Shown here: one piece after another, positions 42,007 to 50,994 of the stretch
Layout of the letters: every line of letters starts with the position of its first letter
Numbering within the stretch: position 1 is the stretch's first letter
NCBI RefSeq assembly: GCF_036226405.1
Contig: NZ_CP108464.1
Coordinates: forward strand, 8,308,001 to 8,372,000
Source of the DNA: Streptomyces sp. NBC_01260
GTDB taxonomy: Bacteria > Actinomycetota > Actinomycetes > Streptomycetales > Streptomycetaceae
Length of the DNA stretch: 64,000 bases
Direction of reading: 5' to 3'
Position numbers and translations under genes: made by a program
The notes under the pieces: model-generated
Told to the model about the DNA's origin: nothing
Database searches by the model: none
Seen by the model: only the letters and a program-made list of their open reading frames with translations

Positions 42007-43905
42007 TCAGGCGATCATGAAGTTCCTTACGGGCAGGGCGCGTTCGACGATCCTGATGTCGCCGAGCCAGCCGTGCATCAACTGGTCGAGTCTGCCCCCG
42101 TACTCGTAGGCGCCGAGCAGCCAGGGCAGGCCCAGGGTGGCGAGGCCAGCGGTGTGGGTGGCAGGGTTGCGGGCGACTATGCAGCCGTCGATGTACATCG
42201 TCGTGTGCTTCCCGTCATTGACGACCGCCACATGCCACCACCGTTCACGCAGCAGTTCATGGCTCCAGTTGGTGACGGCCCCCGGCTGGTTCAGCGGCGC
42301 CGCCGCCCACTGGAGCCCGGGGCCGTCCGACACGGAGAGGGTGGCGACGGGTTCCTCCGGGTCGCCGGAGGTCTTGCCGGCCGCTCCGAGGGTGCCACGG
42401 CGGCCGAGTACGGCGCCCCAGGCATTGCGTCCGGCGTCCCAGTCGGCGGGGAGGCGGAGGAATGCCTCGATGGTGTAACCGGACCTGAACGTCTTGGTGT
42501 TGAGCGGTGCGTTGCTCTCCGTGCGCAGATACGCGCCCCGCAGCGGTGGCTTCGAGCCGTCGAAGTAGAGGCTGCCGTGGCCGGGCTGGTCGGGGTGGTG
42601 GGCGGTGGACCAGCGCAGCGCGTCGGGCGCACTGCCGGGGACGGCTTCGCGAACCAGGTCGTTGCGGTGCCCGGACAGGTCGGGGACGCGCAGGCCGGCG
42701 TCGGCGGCGGAACCGTCCTGTTGCGAAGGGAAGTCGAAGCGCCAGTAGGCGACGGTGCCCGGTATCACCAGCTGCTTCGCTGGGCGGGGGCCCCGCACGG
42801 GCACGGGGGCGAAGCCGGCGAAACGCTTCTCGAAGTCGATGGGAACGGCGAAGCTGTCCTGTGGGCCGGTCAGTTCGATCTCGCCGCGCTCCAGGTCGTT
42901 GATCCTGTCGCCCGCGCGGCCGAGGATCCATGGAGAGATCGTCTCCACGTCGATGGTGTTCCTGGCCAGGTCGAAGCGGTAGAGGCGGATCATGGCGCTG
43001 CCGCCGTAGTAGCGGTTCTGGTAGTTCGTGATGTGCAGATGGACGTCGTTGCCCGCGGTGTTCTTACGGGTGGTGCGTCCAGCGGGCCAGTAGTGGCCGT
43101 TGAGGGTGAGGAAGATCTGGTCGTGCCCGGCTATCAGCTCGTCCCACAGATGCTTTCCGTGATCGGAGAGTTCAGCCTCGTCGCCGTCCGTGTCCGCGTA
43201 TACCAGCTCGTGGGTGGTGAGGATGACCGGAGTGTCCGGGTGCTGGGCGATGACGTCCTTCGCCCAAGCGAGCCCGGCCGCCGATGGCCGCCAGTCGAGC
43301 GCCAGCACCAGCCACTCGCGCCCGGCGGCGCGGAACAGGTGGAAGGTGTTGTAGCCATCCAGGGTTGCCCCGCCGAACGTCGGCAGGCGTCGCATCCGCT
43401 GCGGACCGAAGGTGTCCAGGTACGGGGTGCGGCCGCGCTGATCGTCGGTGGAGGACTTGATGTCGTGGTTGCCCGCGACGACGCTGTAGCCGACTCGCCG
43501 CCGGTCGAGCAGCTCGAACGCTTCGCCGATCGCCTCGAATTCGCCTGACTGGCCGCTCTCGGTGAGGTCGCCCAGATGGGACAGGAAGACGATGTTCTCG
43601 TCGCGCCCGTGATCGAGTACGTAACGCAACGACGCCTCGACCGGCGCCTTGTTGATGCTCGCCCCGTCGAAGAGGTACTGGGTGTCCGGCATGACGACGA
43701 GCGTGAACCTGGAGCTCTCGGGGTCGGGCCGCCAACCGGCCGTGACGGCGTCGGCCGTCTGCTGGGAGAGAGCCGCGGCGGGCGCGGCGGACGCGAGCCC
43801 CGTGGCTGCGGTGGCGGCACCGGTGAGCGCGGTTGCCCGCAGGAACGTACGACGGCTCGCGCCGGGAAGAAGCGGTCCGTCGGGCTGGTGGAGGGGGCTG
43901 CACAT
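42007..43905 (-). CDS. TAT-exported metallophosphoesterase with LamG-like domain
   Basis: A 632-residue secreted protein. The N terminus has a twin-arginine signal (ASRRTFLRATALTGAATAAT, cleaved near residue 48). Residues 65-340 are a calcineurin-type phosphoesterase: VVMPDTQYL (D-x-Q replacing D-x-H), FLSHLGDLTESG (GDxxE), VVAGNHDIKSS (GNHD), VILTTHELVY and LTLNGHYWPAG (GH-x-H-like), which bind two metal ions. Residues 400-632 form a concanavalin/LamG-like beta sandwich (YLRTESNAPLNTKTFRSGYT; WWHVAVVNDGKHTTMYIDG). It probably hydrolyses an extracellular phosphoester, with the tail binding carbohydrate. No partner gene lies beside it. Confidence 0.88.
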   Translation of the reverse strand: MCSPLHQPDGPLLPGASRRTFLRATALTGAATAATGLASAAPAAALSQQTADAVTAGWRPDPESSRFTLVVMPDTQYLFDGASINKAPVEASLRYVLDHGRDENIVFLSHLGDLTESGQSGEFEAIGEAFELLDRRRVGYSVVAGNHDIKSSTDDQRGRTPYLDTFGPQRMRRLPTFGGATLDGYNTFHLFRAAGREWLVLALDWRPSAAGLAWAKDVIAQHPDTPVILTTHELVYADTDGDEAELSDHGKHLWDELIAGHDQIFLTLNGHYWPAGRTTRKNTAGNDVHLHITNYQNRYYGGSAMIRLYRFDLARNTIDVETISPWILGRAGDRINDLERGEIELTGPQDSFAVPIDFEKRFAGFAPVPVRGPRPAKQLVIPGTVAYWRFDFPSQQDGSAADAGLRVPDLSGHRNDLVREAVPGSAPDALRWSTAHHPDQPGHGSLYFDGSKPPLRGAYLRTESNAPLNTKTFRSGYTIEAFLRLPADWDAGRNAWGAVLGRRGTLGAAGKTSGDPEEPVATLSVSDGPGLQWAAAPLNQPGAVTNWSHELLRERWWHVAVVNDGKHTTMYIDGCIVARNPATHTAGLATLGLPWLLGAYEYGGRLDQLMHGWLGDIRIVERALPVRNFMIA

Positions 43906-43949
43906 AGATGTCTCCGCGGAGGATGAACGTCGGGGTGATCGTCTGCAAG

Positions 43950-44282
43950 CTAGCCGCGGGGTGAGGGAGAAACCGGTCCGTAAGGGCGACAGCCGGGCGA
44001 AGACTCAATGAATTGCACAGCGCCGGCGCGCGGGATCGTGGTGGTGGGAACGTGAGGGCGCGGGTTGGCCTGGGCCGGGTGGCTCAACGGGCCGCCACCA
44101 GCAGTGAACGTCCACGCGGGCTCCTGGTCCCGCAACCGTTCAGCGTCCACCCTGATCGCGGCGCCCACACCCTGCTCGCCCAACCACTCCAGGATGAGCA
44201 ACACCGCATCCTCGATGCCACTGTCCTGGTCGATCTTCGGCCACCGGCCCCGGCTCGCTGTCACAAACGCAACTCCAGCCAC
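43950..44282 (-). CDS. Possible small gene or fragment
   Basis: The minus strand reads DSGIEDAVLLILEWLGEQGV, then GAAIRVDAERLRDQEPAWTF and TAGGGPLSH before turning into low-complexity residues. The first 60 residues look like true coding sequence for a small alpha/beta protein, but the start (MAGVAFVTASRGRW) and the end are unconvincing. I do not recognise a family. It may be a truncated gene next to the IS701-like insertion. Confidence 0.35.
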   Translation of the reverse strand: MAGVAFVTASRGRWPKIDQDSGIEDAVLLILEWLGEQGVGAAIRVDAERLRDQEPAWTFTAGGGPLSHPAQANPRPHVPTTTIPRAGAVQFIESSPGCRPYGPVSPSPRG

Positions 44283-44322
44283 AACCCGACGAAGGCAGCC
44301 GTGCCGATCAACCGCAGTCTAA

Positions 44323-45927
44323 CTTGATCTTTAACCTCGGGGTCCGAACGGCTCGTCGTACTTGATCACTCGGATTGGTAACTGCCGTACACACGGGCGG
44401 CCTTCGGCTGAGCATGTGATCCGACCAAGGAACACACAAGCTCAGCACGAAGGCCGTGGGGATGACTCTGTCGCACCATGCTGTCGGGCAGGATCCGTTT
44501 GCGGAACTGTCACGCTTCCGGGGTGAGTTCTACTCCTGTCTGACCAGGCGTGCGGATGCGCTGTTCGAACTCGCGGACGCGGTGCTGTGTGCGGACGGTC
44601 CCGTCCGGTCGCTGGTGGAACTGTCGCTGGTGGGTGAACACCGTCGCGGACACGGCGGGCTCTACGACGCCCTGTCTGCAGGCCGGGTCGACGTCGCGCG
44701 GCTGCGACGGGCTCTGGCGGCGGTGCCGCTGCCGCGGGCGGCGGACGGCCGGCTGGTCCTGGCCGCCGACCTCACCTGCTGGCTGCGGCCCAGCGCGCAC
44801 ACCTCACCACAGCGGATCCTGTGCCACACCTACGGACGGGGCAAGGACCAGCACATTCCCGTGCCCGGCTGGCCCTACTCGGTGATCTGTGCGCTGGAGA
44901 CGGGCCGCAGTTCCTGGACCGCACCGCTGGACGCGCTGCGTCTGGCGCCGGGCGATGATGCTGCCACTGTCACCGCCGGGCAGATGCGTGACCTTGTCGA
45001 GCGGCTGATCGCGGCGGGGCAGTGGAAGGACGGCGACCCGGAGATCCTGATCGTGGTGGATGCCGGCTACGACGTGCCCCGTCTGGCCTTTCTGCTGAAG
45101 GACCTACCGGTGCAGGTACTGGGCCGGATGCGCTCGGACCGTGTCCTGCGACGCGCGGTCCCATGCCGCGAGCCCGGTGTCCGGGGGCGGCCGCCCCGCC
45201 ACGGCGGCGAGTTCGTCTTCGGTGACCCCGCCACCTGGGGCACTCCCGATGCCCAGACGGTGACCGCAACCCGCCTCTACGGCGCCGCCATCGCACGGGC
45301 CTGGGACCGTCTTCACCCGAGACTGACCCACCGCTCTGCCTGGACGGCCCAGCTCGGCGCCCTGCCGGTCATCGAAGGAACCGTGATCCGTTTGCAGGTC
45401 GAGCACCTGCCCAGCGGCGCGACACCGAAGCCGGTCTGGCTGTGGTGGTCAGGCACCGACGCCACCACCGGCGACGTCGACCTGCTCTGGCAGGCATTCC
45501 TGCGACGCTTCGACATCGAGCACACCTTCCGCCTGTTCAAGCAGACCCTGGGCTGGACCTGCCCGAAGATCCGCAGCCCCGAAGCCGCCGACCGCTGGAC
45601 CTGGCTGACCCTGGTGGTCTTCACCCAGCTCCGACTCGCCCGCCCGCTGGCCGCCGACCTCCGACGGCCGTGGGAGAAGCCGAGCCCGCCGGACAAACTG
45701 ACCCCCGCACGAGTCCGCCGAGATTTCCGGCACCTCCGCCCGAAGGCTGCCTGTCCTGCCGGAGCACCGAAATCCTCACGGCCCGGCCCAGGACGGCCAC
45801 CCGGCCGCAGAAACAACCAACCCACCGCACGCTACGACGTGCACACAGTCGGCAAACCAGGCCCCGCAAAGCGACGGACGAAAAAGTCAACAACCCCCCG
45901 TCCCCGCCGCACAGGATAAAGATCAAG
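44323..45927 (+). mobile_element. IS701-like element, left copy
   Basis: Ends CTTGATCTTT and AAAGATCAAG with a CTAA duplication (44319-44322; 45928-45931), matching the YTAR target rule known for the IS701 family. The CTAA comprises host C, the TA of the MITE 2 duplication and the first A of that MITE, so the element landed on a MITE border. Confidence 0.82.
44456..45919 (+). CDS. IS701-like transposase, left copy
   Basis: A 487-residue DDE transposase starting MGMTLSHHAVGQDPFAEL. Catalytic acids are likely in LVLAADLTCWLR, ILIVVDAGYDVPRLAFLL and RRFDIEHTFRLFKQTLGW (E-H-x-F-R-x-x-K). The tail is basic and Pro-rich. It differs from the right copy (52704-54167) at roughly twenty to thirty residues, so the two were acquired separately or long ago. 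The frame is intact. Confidence 0.87.
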   Translation: MGMTLSHHAVGQDPFAELSRFRGEFYSCLTRRADALFELADAVLCADGPVRSLVELSLVGEHRRGHGGLYDALSAGRVDVARLRRALAAVPLPRAADGRLVLAADLTCWLRPSAHTSPQRILCHTYGRGKDQHIPVPGWPYSVICALETGRSSWTAPLDALRLAPGDDAATVTAGQMRDLVERLIAAGQWKDGDPEILIVVDAGYDVPRLAFLLKDLPVQVLGRMRSDRVLRRAVPCREPGVRGRPPRHGGEFVFGDPATWGTPDAQTVTATRLYGAAIARAWDRLHPRLTHRSAWTAQLGALPVIEGTVIRLQVEHLPSGATPKPVWLWWSGTDATTGDVDLLWQAFLRRFDIEHTFRLFKQTLGWTCPKIRSPEAADRWTWLTLVVFTQLRLARPLAADLRRPWEKPSPPDKLTPARVRRDFRHLRPKAACPAGAPKSSRPGPGRPPGRRNNQPTARYDVHTVGKPGPAKRRTKKSTTPRPRRTG

Positions 45928-45931
45928 CTAA

Positions 45932-47628
45932 GGGCTTGCAGATCATCAAGGTGTTGCTTCCCGTCCCTTGGCTCGTTGATGTGGTATGCGCATCCTGGAA
46001 GAGGCCTGTGCCCAACTCACCATGAAGTTCGAGGTGTTGTTCCCTCATCTGGATGAGCGGCAACGACGGCTGCTGATGGCCGCAGAGGCCCGTGCTCTGG
46101 GACACGGTGGCGTTCGGGCCGTCGCGCGGGCGGCCTCGATGAGTGAGACCACGGTCCGCAAGGGCGTGTCCGAGTTGGAGGCCGGCGAGGAGCCTCTGGG
46201 GAGAGTGCGGCGGCCGGGCGGAGGCCGCAAGAGGGTCGCAGATCTCGATCCGGGGCTGCGGCCGGCTCTCCTGACGCTTGTCGAGCCAGACGAGCGAGGC
46301 GATCCGATGTCGCCGCTGCGGTGGACGGTGAAGTCGACCCGCACTCTGGCGCGGGAACTCGCCCGAACCGGACACAAAGTCAGTGCGGACACCGTCGCGG
46401 ACCTGCTGCGAGAGGAAGGCTTCAGTCTGCAGGCCAACGCCAAGACCATCGAGGGAAGCCAACATCCCGACCGAGATGCCCAGTTCCGCTATCTCAACGA
46501 GCAGGCCCGTGATCACCGGGACGCTGGCCAGCCGGTGATCAGCGTGGACACCAAGAAGAAGGAACTCGTCGGCGAGTTCAAGAACAACGGTCTCCAGTGG
46601 CGGCCTGCGGCTGATCCGGCGCCGGTGAACGTCCATGACTTCGCCGACCCCCGGCTGGGCAAGGCCGTCCCGTACGGGATCTACGACCTCGCGGCGAACA
46701 CCGGCTGGGTCAACGTGGGCACCGATCACGACACCGCCGCATTCGCAGTGGAATCGATCCGCCGCTGGTGGTGCGGCCAGGGTCGGGCCGCCTACCCGCA
46801 AGCGACGCGACTGCTCGTCACCGCCGACGCGGGCGGCTCGAACGGTTACCGCACCCGGGCCTGGAAACTCGAACTCGCACGGCTCGCCGCCGAAACGGGA
46901 CTGACCATCACCGTGTGCCACCTACCGCCGGGCACGTCAAAGTGGAACAAGATCGAGCACCGGCTCTTCTCGCACATCACCATGAACTGGCGCGGCCGCC
47001 CGCTGACCAGCCACGAAGTCATCGTGAACAGCATCGCAGCGACCACCACCCGCACCGGACTGCGCGTGAAAGCCGCGCTTGACACCAACAGCTATCCCAT
47101 CGGGGTGAAGATCGGCGACGCAGAGATGGCTGCCCTGCCGCTGACCCGGCATGCCTTCCACGCCGACTGGAACTATGCACTGCACCCCCAGACACGCCCT
47201 GCCATCCCGGCGGCACGAGCCCCGCAGGCCGCTGACACACAGTGGGACCAGGCCCTACTGACCGATCCTTCCCTGACCGGGATGCCCCGCCAGCAACTGG
47301 ACAACCTCACGACAATGTTGGCTCCCGACGGGGATACTCAGCGAGGTCGCCCACCCCGACTTACCTTCCCTGAACAGGTCCTGGCCACCGTGCTCCACCT
47401 GCGGGTCGCCCTGGCCGCGGAACCACTCGCCGTACTGTTCGCCAGCAGCCGCACGGCCATGCACCGCACTCTCCTCAAGAACAGAAGACTGCTCGAGGCC
47501 CAGGGCATCACTATCCCGCCCGCGAAGACCCCACCCGCGTCCCTCACAGTCCTCCAAGCCAGGGTCCTCGCACTGACCGGCGACACCAGCATCAAGATCA
47601 AGACACCGTGTTAATGATCTGCAAGCCC
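45932..47628 (+). mobile_element. ISAzo13-family element, copy B
   Basis: 1,697 bp with ends GGGCTTGCAG and a TAA duplication (45929-45931; 47629-47631). It lies between the IS701-like left copy and MITE copy 2, inside the shared TAA. Confidence 0.88.
45986..47614 (+). CDS. ISAzo13-family transposase (copy B)
   Basis: Same 542-residue protein as copy A, without visible differences, with DDE residues in VISVDTKKK, VTADAGGSNG and NKIEHRLFS. Opposite orientation to copies A and D. Confidence 0.92.
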   Translation: MRILEEACAQLTMKFEVLFPHLDERQRRLLMAAEARALGHGGVRAVARAASMSETTVRKGVSELEAGEEPLGRVRRPGGGRKRVADLDPGLRPALLTLVEPDERGDPMSPLRWTVKSTRTLARELARTGHKVSADTVADLLREEGFSLQANAKTIEGSQHPDRDAQFRYLNEQARDHRDAGQPVISVDTKKKELVGEFKNNGLQWRPAADPAPVNVHDFADPRLGKAVPYGIYDLAANTGWVNVGTDHDTAAFAVESIRRWWCGQGRAAYPQATRLLVTADAGGSNGYRTRAWKLELARLAAETGLTITVCHLPPGTSKWNKIEHRLFSHITMNWRGRPLTSHEVIVNSIAATTTRTGLRVKAALDTNSYPIGVKIGDAEMAALPLTRHAFHADWNYALHPQTRPAIPAARAPQAADTQWDQALLTDPSLTGMPRQQLDNLTTMLAPDGDTQRGRPPRLTFPEQVLATVLHLRVALAAEPLAVLFASSRTAMHRTLLKNRRLLEAQGITIPPAKTPPASLTVLQARVLALTGDTSIKIKTPC

Positions 47629-47630
47629 TA

Positions 47631-47792
47631 AGGGCTGTCCCGCAATTCCGGATCAGCGCGCGACGACCGCTACGGCACCTCGCCGCGTTGTCGGAACGTC
47701 CACATACATCCAGTATGCGGACGCCCCTCCGCCTTGCGATGCACCGCATCTGACGCCGCGCGCTGATCCGCCAGGAATTGCGGGACAGCCCT
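47631..47792. mobile_element. 162-bp MITE, copy 2
   Basis: Same length and ends as copy 1, flanked by TA (47629-47630; 47793-47794). In this copy the arms pair further: GGATCAGCGCGCG follows the left end and CGCGCGCTGATCC precedes the right end, so the element can fold into a long hairpin. Copy 1 differs at some of these bases. Confidence 0.82.
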
Positions 47793-47794
47793 TA

Positions 47795-49491
47795 GGGCTT
47801 GCAGATCATCAAGGTGTTGCTTCCCGTCCCTTGGCTCGTTGATGTGGTATGCGCATCCTGGAAGAGGCCTGTGCCCAACTCACCATGAAGTTCGAGGTGT
47901 TGTTCCCTCATCTGGATGAGCGGCAACGACGGCTGCTGATGGCCGCAGAGGCCCGTGCTCTGGGACACGGTGGCGTTCGGGCCGTCGCGCGGGCGGCCTC
48001 GATGAGTGAGACCACGGTCCGCAAGGGCGTGTCCGAGTTGGAGGCCGGCGAGGAGCCTCTGGGGAGAGTGCGGCGGCCGGGCGGAGGCCGCAAGAGGGTC
48101 GCAGATCTCGATCCGGGGCTGCGGCCGGCTCTCCTGACGCTTGTCGAGCCAGACGAGCGAGGCGATCCGATGTCGCCGCTGCGGTGGACGGTGAAGTCGA
48201 CCCGCACTCTGGCGCGGGAACTCGCCCGAACCGGACACAAAGTCAGTGCGGACACCGTCGCGGACCTGCTGCGAGAGGAAGGCTTCAGTCTGCAGGCCAA
48301 CGCCAAGACCATCGAGGGAAGCCAACATCCCGACCGAGATGCCCAGTTCCGCTATCTCAACGAGCAGGCCCGTGATCACCGGGACGCTGGCCAGCCGGTG
48401 ATCAGCGTGGACACCAAGAAGAAGGAACTCGTCGGCGAGTTCAAGAACAACGGTCTCCAGTGGCGGCCTGCGGCTGATCCGGCGCCGGTGAACGTCCATG
48501 ACTTCGCCGACCCCCGGCTGGGCAAGGCCGTCCCGTACGGGATCTACGACCTCGCGGCGAACACCGGCTGGGTCAACGTGGGCACCGATCACGACACCGC
48601 CGCATTCGCAGTGGAATCGATCCGCCGCTGGTGGTGCGGCCAGGGTCGGGCCGCCTACCCGCAAGCGACGCGACTGCTCGTCACCGCCGACGCGGGCGGC
48701 TCGAACGGTTACCGCACCCGGGCCTGGAAACTCGAACTCGCACGGCTCGCCGCCGAAACGGGACTGACCATCACCGTGTGCCACCTACCGCCGGGCACGT
48801 CAAAGTGGAACAAGATCGAGCACCGGCTCTTCTCGCACATCACCATGAACTGGCGCGGCCGCCCGCTGACCAGCCACGAAGTCATCGTGAACAGCATCGC
48901 AGCGACCACCACCCGCACCGGACTGCGCGTGAAAGCCGCGCTTGACACCAACAGCTATCCCATCGGGGTGAAGATCGGCGACGCAGAGATGGCTGCCCTG
49001 CCGCTGACCCGGCATGCCTTCCACGCCGACTGGAACTATGCACTGCACCCCCAGACACGCCCTGCCATCCCGGCGGCACGAGCCCCGCAGGCCGCTGACA
49101 CACAGTGGGACCAGGCCCTACTGACCGATCCTTCCCTGACCGGGATGCCCCGCCAGCAACTGGACAACCTCACGACAATGTTGGCTCCCGACGGGGATAC
49201 TCAGCGAGGTCGCCCACCCCGACTTACCTTCCCTGAACAGGTCCTGGCCACCGTGCTCCACCTGCGGGTCGCCCTGGCCGCGGAACCACTCGCCGTACTG
49301 TTCGCCAGCAGCCGCACGGCCATGCACCGCACTCTCCTCAAGAACAGAAGACTGCTCGAGGCCCAGGGCATCACTATCCCGCCCGCGAAGACCCCACCCG
49401 CGTCCCTCACAGTCCTCCAAGCCAGGGTCCTCGCACTGACCGGCGACACCAGCATCAAGATCAAGACACCGTGTTAATGATCTGCAAGCCC
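47795..49491 (+). mobile_element. ISAzo13-family element, copy C
   Basis: 1,697 bp, same ends as the others. Its flanks differ: TTA on the left (MITE 2 border) and TAA on the right (border of the IS5-like element), unlike copies A, B and D, which have matching 3-bp flanks. It may have inserted at TTAA between the two elements or arisen through recombination. Confidence 0.88.
47849..49477 (+). CDS. ISAzo13-family transposase (copy C)
   Basis: Identical 542-residue protein to copies A, B and D, and in direct orientation to B. B and C, separated only by the 162-bp MITE, could recombine and delete the interval. Confidence 0.92.
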   Translation: MRILEEACAQLTMKFEVLFPHLDERQRRLLMAAEARALGHGGVRAVARAASMSETTVRKGVSELEAGEEPLGRVRRPGGGRKRVADLDPGLRPALLTLVEPDERGDPMSPLRWTVKSTRTLARELARTGHKVSADTVADLLREEGFSLQANAKTIEGSQHPDRDAQFRYLNEQARDHRDAGQPVISVDTKKKELVGEFKNNGLQWRPAADPAPVNVHDFADPRLGKAVPYGIYDLAANTGWVNVGTDHDTAAFAVESIRRWWCGQGRAAYPQATRLLVTADAGGSNGYRTRAWKLELARLAAETGLTITVCHLPPGTSKWNKIEHRLFSHITMNWRGRPLTSHEVIVNSIAATTTRTGLRVKAALDTNSYPIGVKIGDAEMAALPLTRHAFHADWNYALHPQTRPAIPAARAPQAADTQWDQALLTDPSLTGMPRQQLDNLTTMLAPDGDTQRGRPPRLTFPEQVLATVLHLRVALAAEPLAVLFASSRTAMHRTLLKNRRLLEAQGITIPPAKTPPASLTVLQARVLALTGDTSIKIKTPC

Positions 49492-49524
49492 TAAGGGCCG
49501 TCCCGTAAGTGATCTTGCTCTGCG

Positions 49525-50303
49525 ATGATCTTGACCGTGTCAGGTGTGATCACGGCCTCCGAGCCGTCCTGGATAGCCCCGTTTACCGGGCTGCGCCCGC
49601 CCGTCTTCAGCAAGTTGGTGACCGCGCTGCGTCGTGAGGGTGCCGACTCCCCGGGCCGGGGCCGGCCGTGGAAGCTGTCGCTGGAGGACCGGGTGCTGCT
49701 GGTCGCCGCGTACTGGCGAACGAACTTGACGATGCGGCAACTGGCCCCGCTGTTCGGGGTGTCGAAGTCGGCCGCAGACCGAGTGATCGGCGACATCGGC
49801 CCGAGGCTCGCGCTGCATCCCCGCCAGCGGTTCGCCAAGGACGCGGTGCTGATCGTGGACGGCACCCTGGTGCCCACCCGGGACCACAAGGTCGCCGAGC
49901 AGTCGAAGAACTACCGCTACTCCACCAACCACCAGGTAGTCATCGACGCCGACACCCGCCTGGTCGTGGTGGTCGGCCTGCCGCTGCCGGGCAATCGCAA
50001 CGACTGCCGGGCCTGGTCGGAGTCCGGCGCCAAGGCCGCCGTCGGCAACACGATTACCATCGCCGATGGCGGCTACCCAGGAACCGGGCTCCTGATGCCG
50101 CACCGCCGCCGCAAGGAGAGGATCTCCCCGACTGGAAACAGGCCCACAACAAGTCCCACAAGCAGGTCCGCGCCCGCGTCGAGCATGCCTTCGCCCGTAT
50201 GAAGACCTGGAAGATCCTGCGCGACTGCCGCCTGAGAGGCGACGGCGTGCGCCACGCAATGCACGGCGTCGCCCGCCTACACAACCTCGCCCTCACGGGA
50301 TAA
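49525..50303 (+). CDS. IS5-family (DDE_4) transposase, frameshifted
   Basis: Starts around 49525-49537 (VSGVITASEPSWIAPFTGLR) with an HTH (LTMRQLAPLFGVSKSAADRV), the first aspartate in VLIVDGTLVPTRDH, the second in TITIADGGYPGTGLL. At about 50115 (HRRRK) the sense moves one frame back to GEDLPDWKQAHNKSHKQVRA, RVEHAFARMKTWKILRDCRL with the glutamate, ending in HGVARLHNLALTG. The shift corresponds to one missing G in AAGGAGAGG. It may be decay, an indel in the assembly, or programmed frameshifting as in related elements. Confidence 0.75.
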
Positions 50304-50372
50304 CCCCCGCCGCATGCGGACCTGAGAGGGTCCAGGTAAGACAGCTCCCCACCTCGCAGTCTCGGAGGAGAC

Positions 50373-50804
50373 TCAGTCGAGGCAGAACTCGTTGCCCTCG
50401 ATGTCCTGCATCGTGATGCACGACTCGTTGACGCCATCGGCGCGCTGCGTCAGCACGTGCTTCGCGCCGAGCGCCATCAGCCGTGCGCATTCAGCCTCGA
50501 GTGTGGCCAGGCGCTCGTCACCCACGAGCCCGGCGCCGGCCCGCACACAGAGATGCACCCGGTTCTTGACGACCTTGCCTTCGGGAACTCGCTGGAAGAG
50601 CAGGCGCGGGGCCACACCCGAGGGATCAGTACACGCGAAGTAGATCTCGTCCTCGGGCGGCAGCGAGCGGTGGTACTCCTCCCACGTGGCAAAACCCTCC
50701 GGGACCGCCGGTACGACGTACCCCAGCACCTCACACCAGAAGGCGGCGAGGCGCGCAGGTTCAGCGCAGTCGAAGGTCACTTGAAACTGCTTGATCGCTG
50801 ACAT
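50373..50804 (-). CDS. VOC-family (glyoxalase/bleomycin-resistance fold) protein
   Basis: A 143-residue protein with two beta-alpha-beta-beta-beta modules: IKQFQVTFDCAEPARLAAFW, CEVLGYVV, EIYFACTDPSGVAPRLLFQR and VKNRVHLCVRAGAGL in the second half, ending MQDIEGNEFCLD with the usual Glu metal ligand near the C terminus; a histidine ligand is likely in NRVHLCV. The subgroup (Glyoxalase_6-like) includes many uncharacterised small-molecule enzymes and a few antibiotic-binding proteins. It is the only non-transposase gene inside the 44.3-54.4 kb element pile and seems to be a passenger of the IS5-like element. Substrate unknown. Confidence 0.85.
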   Translation of the reverse strand: MSAIKQFQVTFDCAEPARLAAFWCEVLGYVVPAVPEGFATWEEYHRSLPPEDEIYFACTDPSGVAPRLLFQRVPEGKVVKNRVHLCVRAGAGLVGDERLATLEAECARLMALGAKHVLTQRADGVNESCITMQDIEGNEFCLD

Positions 50805-50994
50805 CGGCGCACCCTACCAAGGGGGCTCTGCTGCACTTTCCCCAGGTGGATCCCCATGCCGTCGAGATGTCGACCCAACCCCGCCGAAACCTGGCCCGGA
50901 TCGGACATCAGGTAATCAAACCGAACAGGTCACGCGAACAGCGCAACCCTGGCGCGTAGCTGCGTGCCGAAGACCAGTTACGGGACAGCCCTTA

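Larger units (their letters stand above)
49494..50992. mobile_element. IS5-like element enclosing a VOC gene (about 1.5 kb)
   Basis: The left end reads AGGGCCGTCCCGTAAGTGAT and the right end, inverted, AGGGCTGTCCCGTAACTGGT, flanked by TA on both sides. Between them are a DDE_4-type transposase gene (with a frameshift) and, on the other strand, an intact VOC-family gene. No second right end is seen between the transposase stop (50303) and the VOC gene, so the VOC gene appears to lie inside the element. Confidence 0.6.

Noticed and set aside
45923-46921. Long frames opposite each ISAzo13 transposase
   Set aside because: They recur identically in all copies only because the element is repeated; the DDE motifs lie on the other strand.
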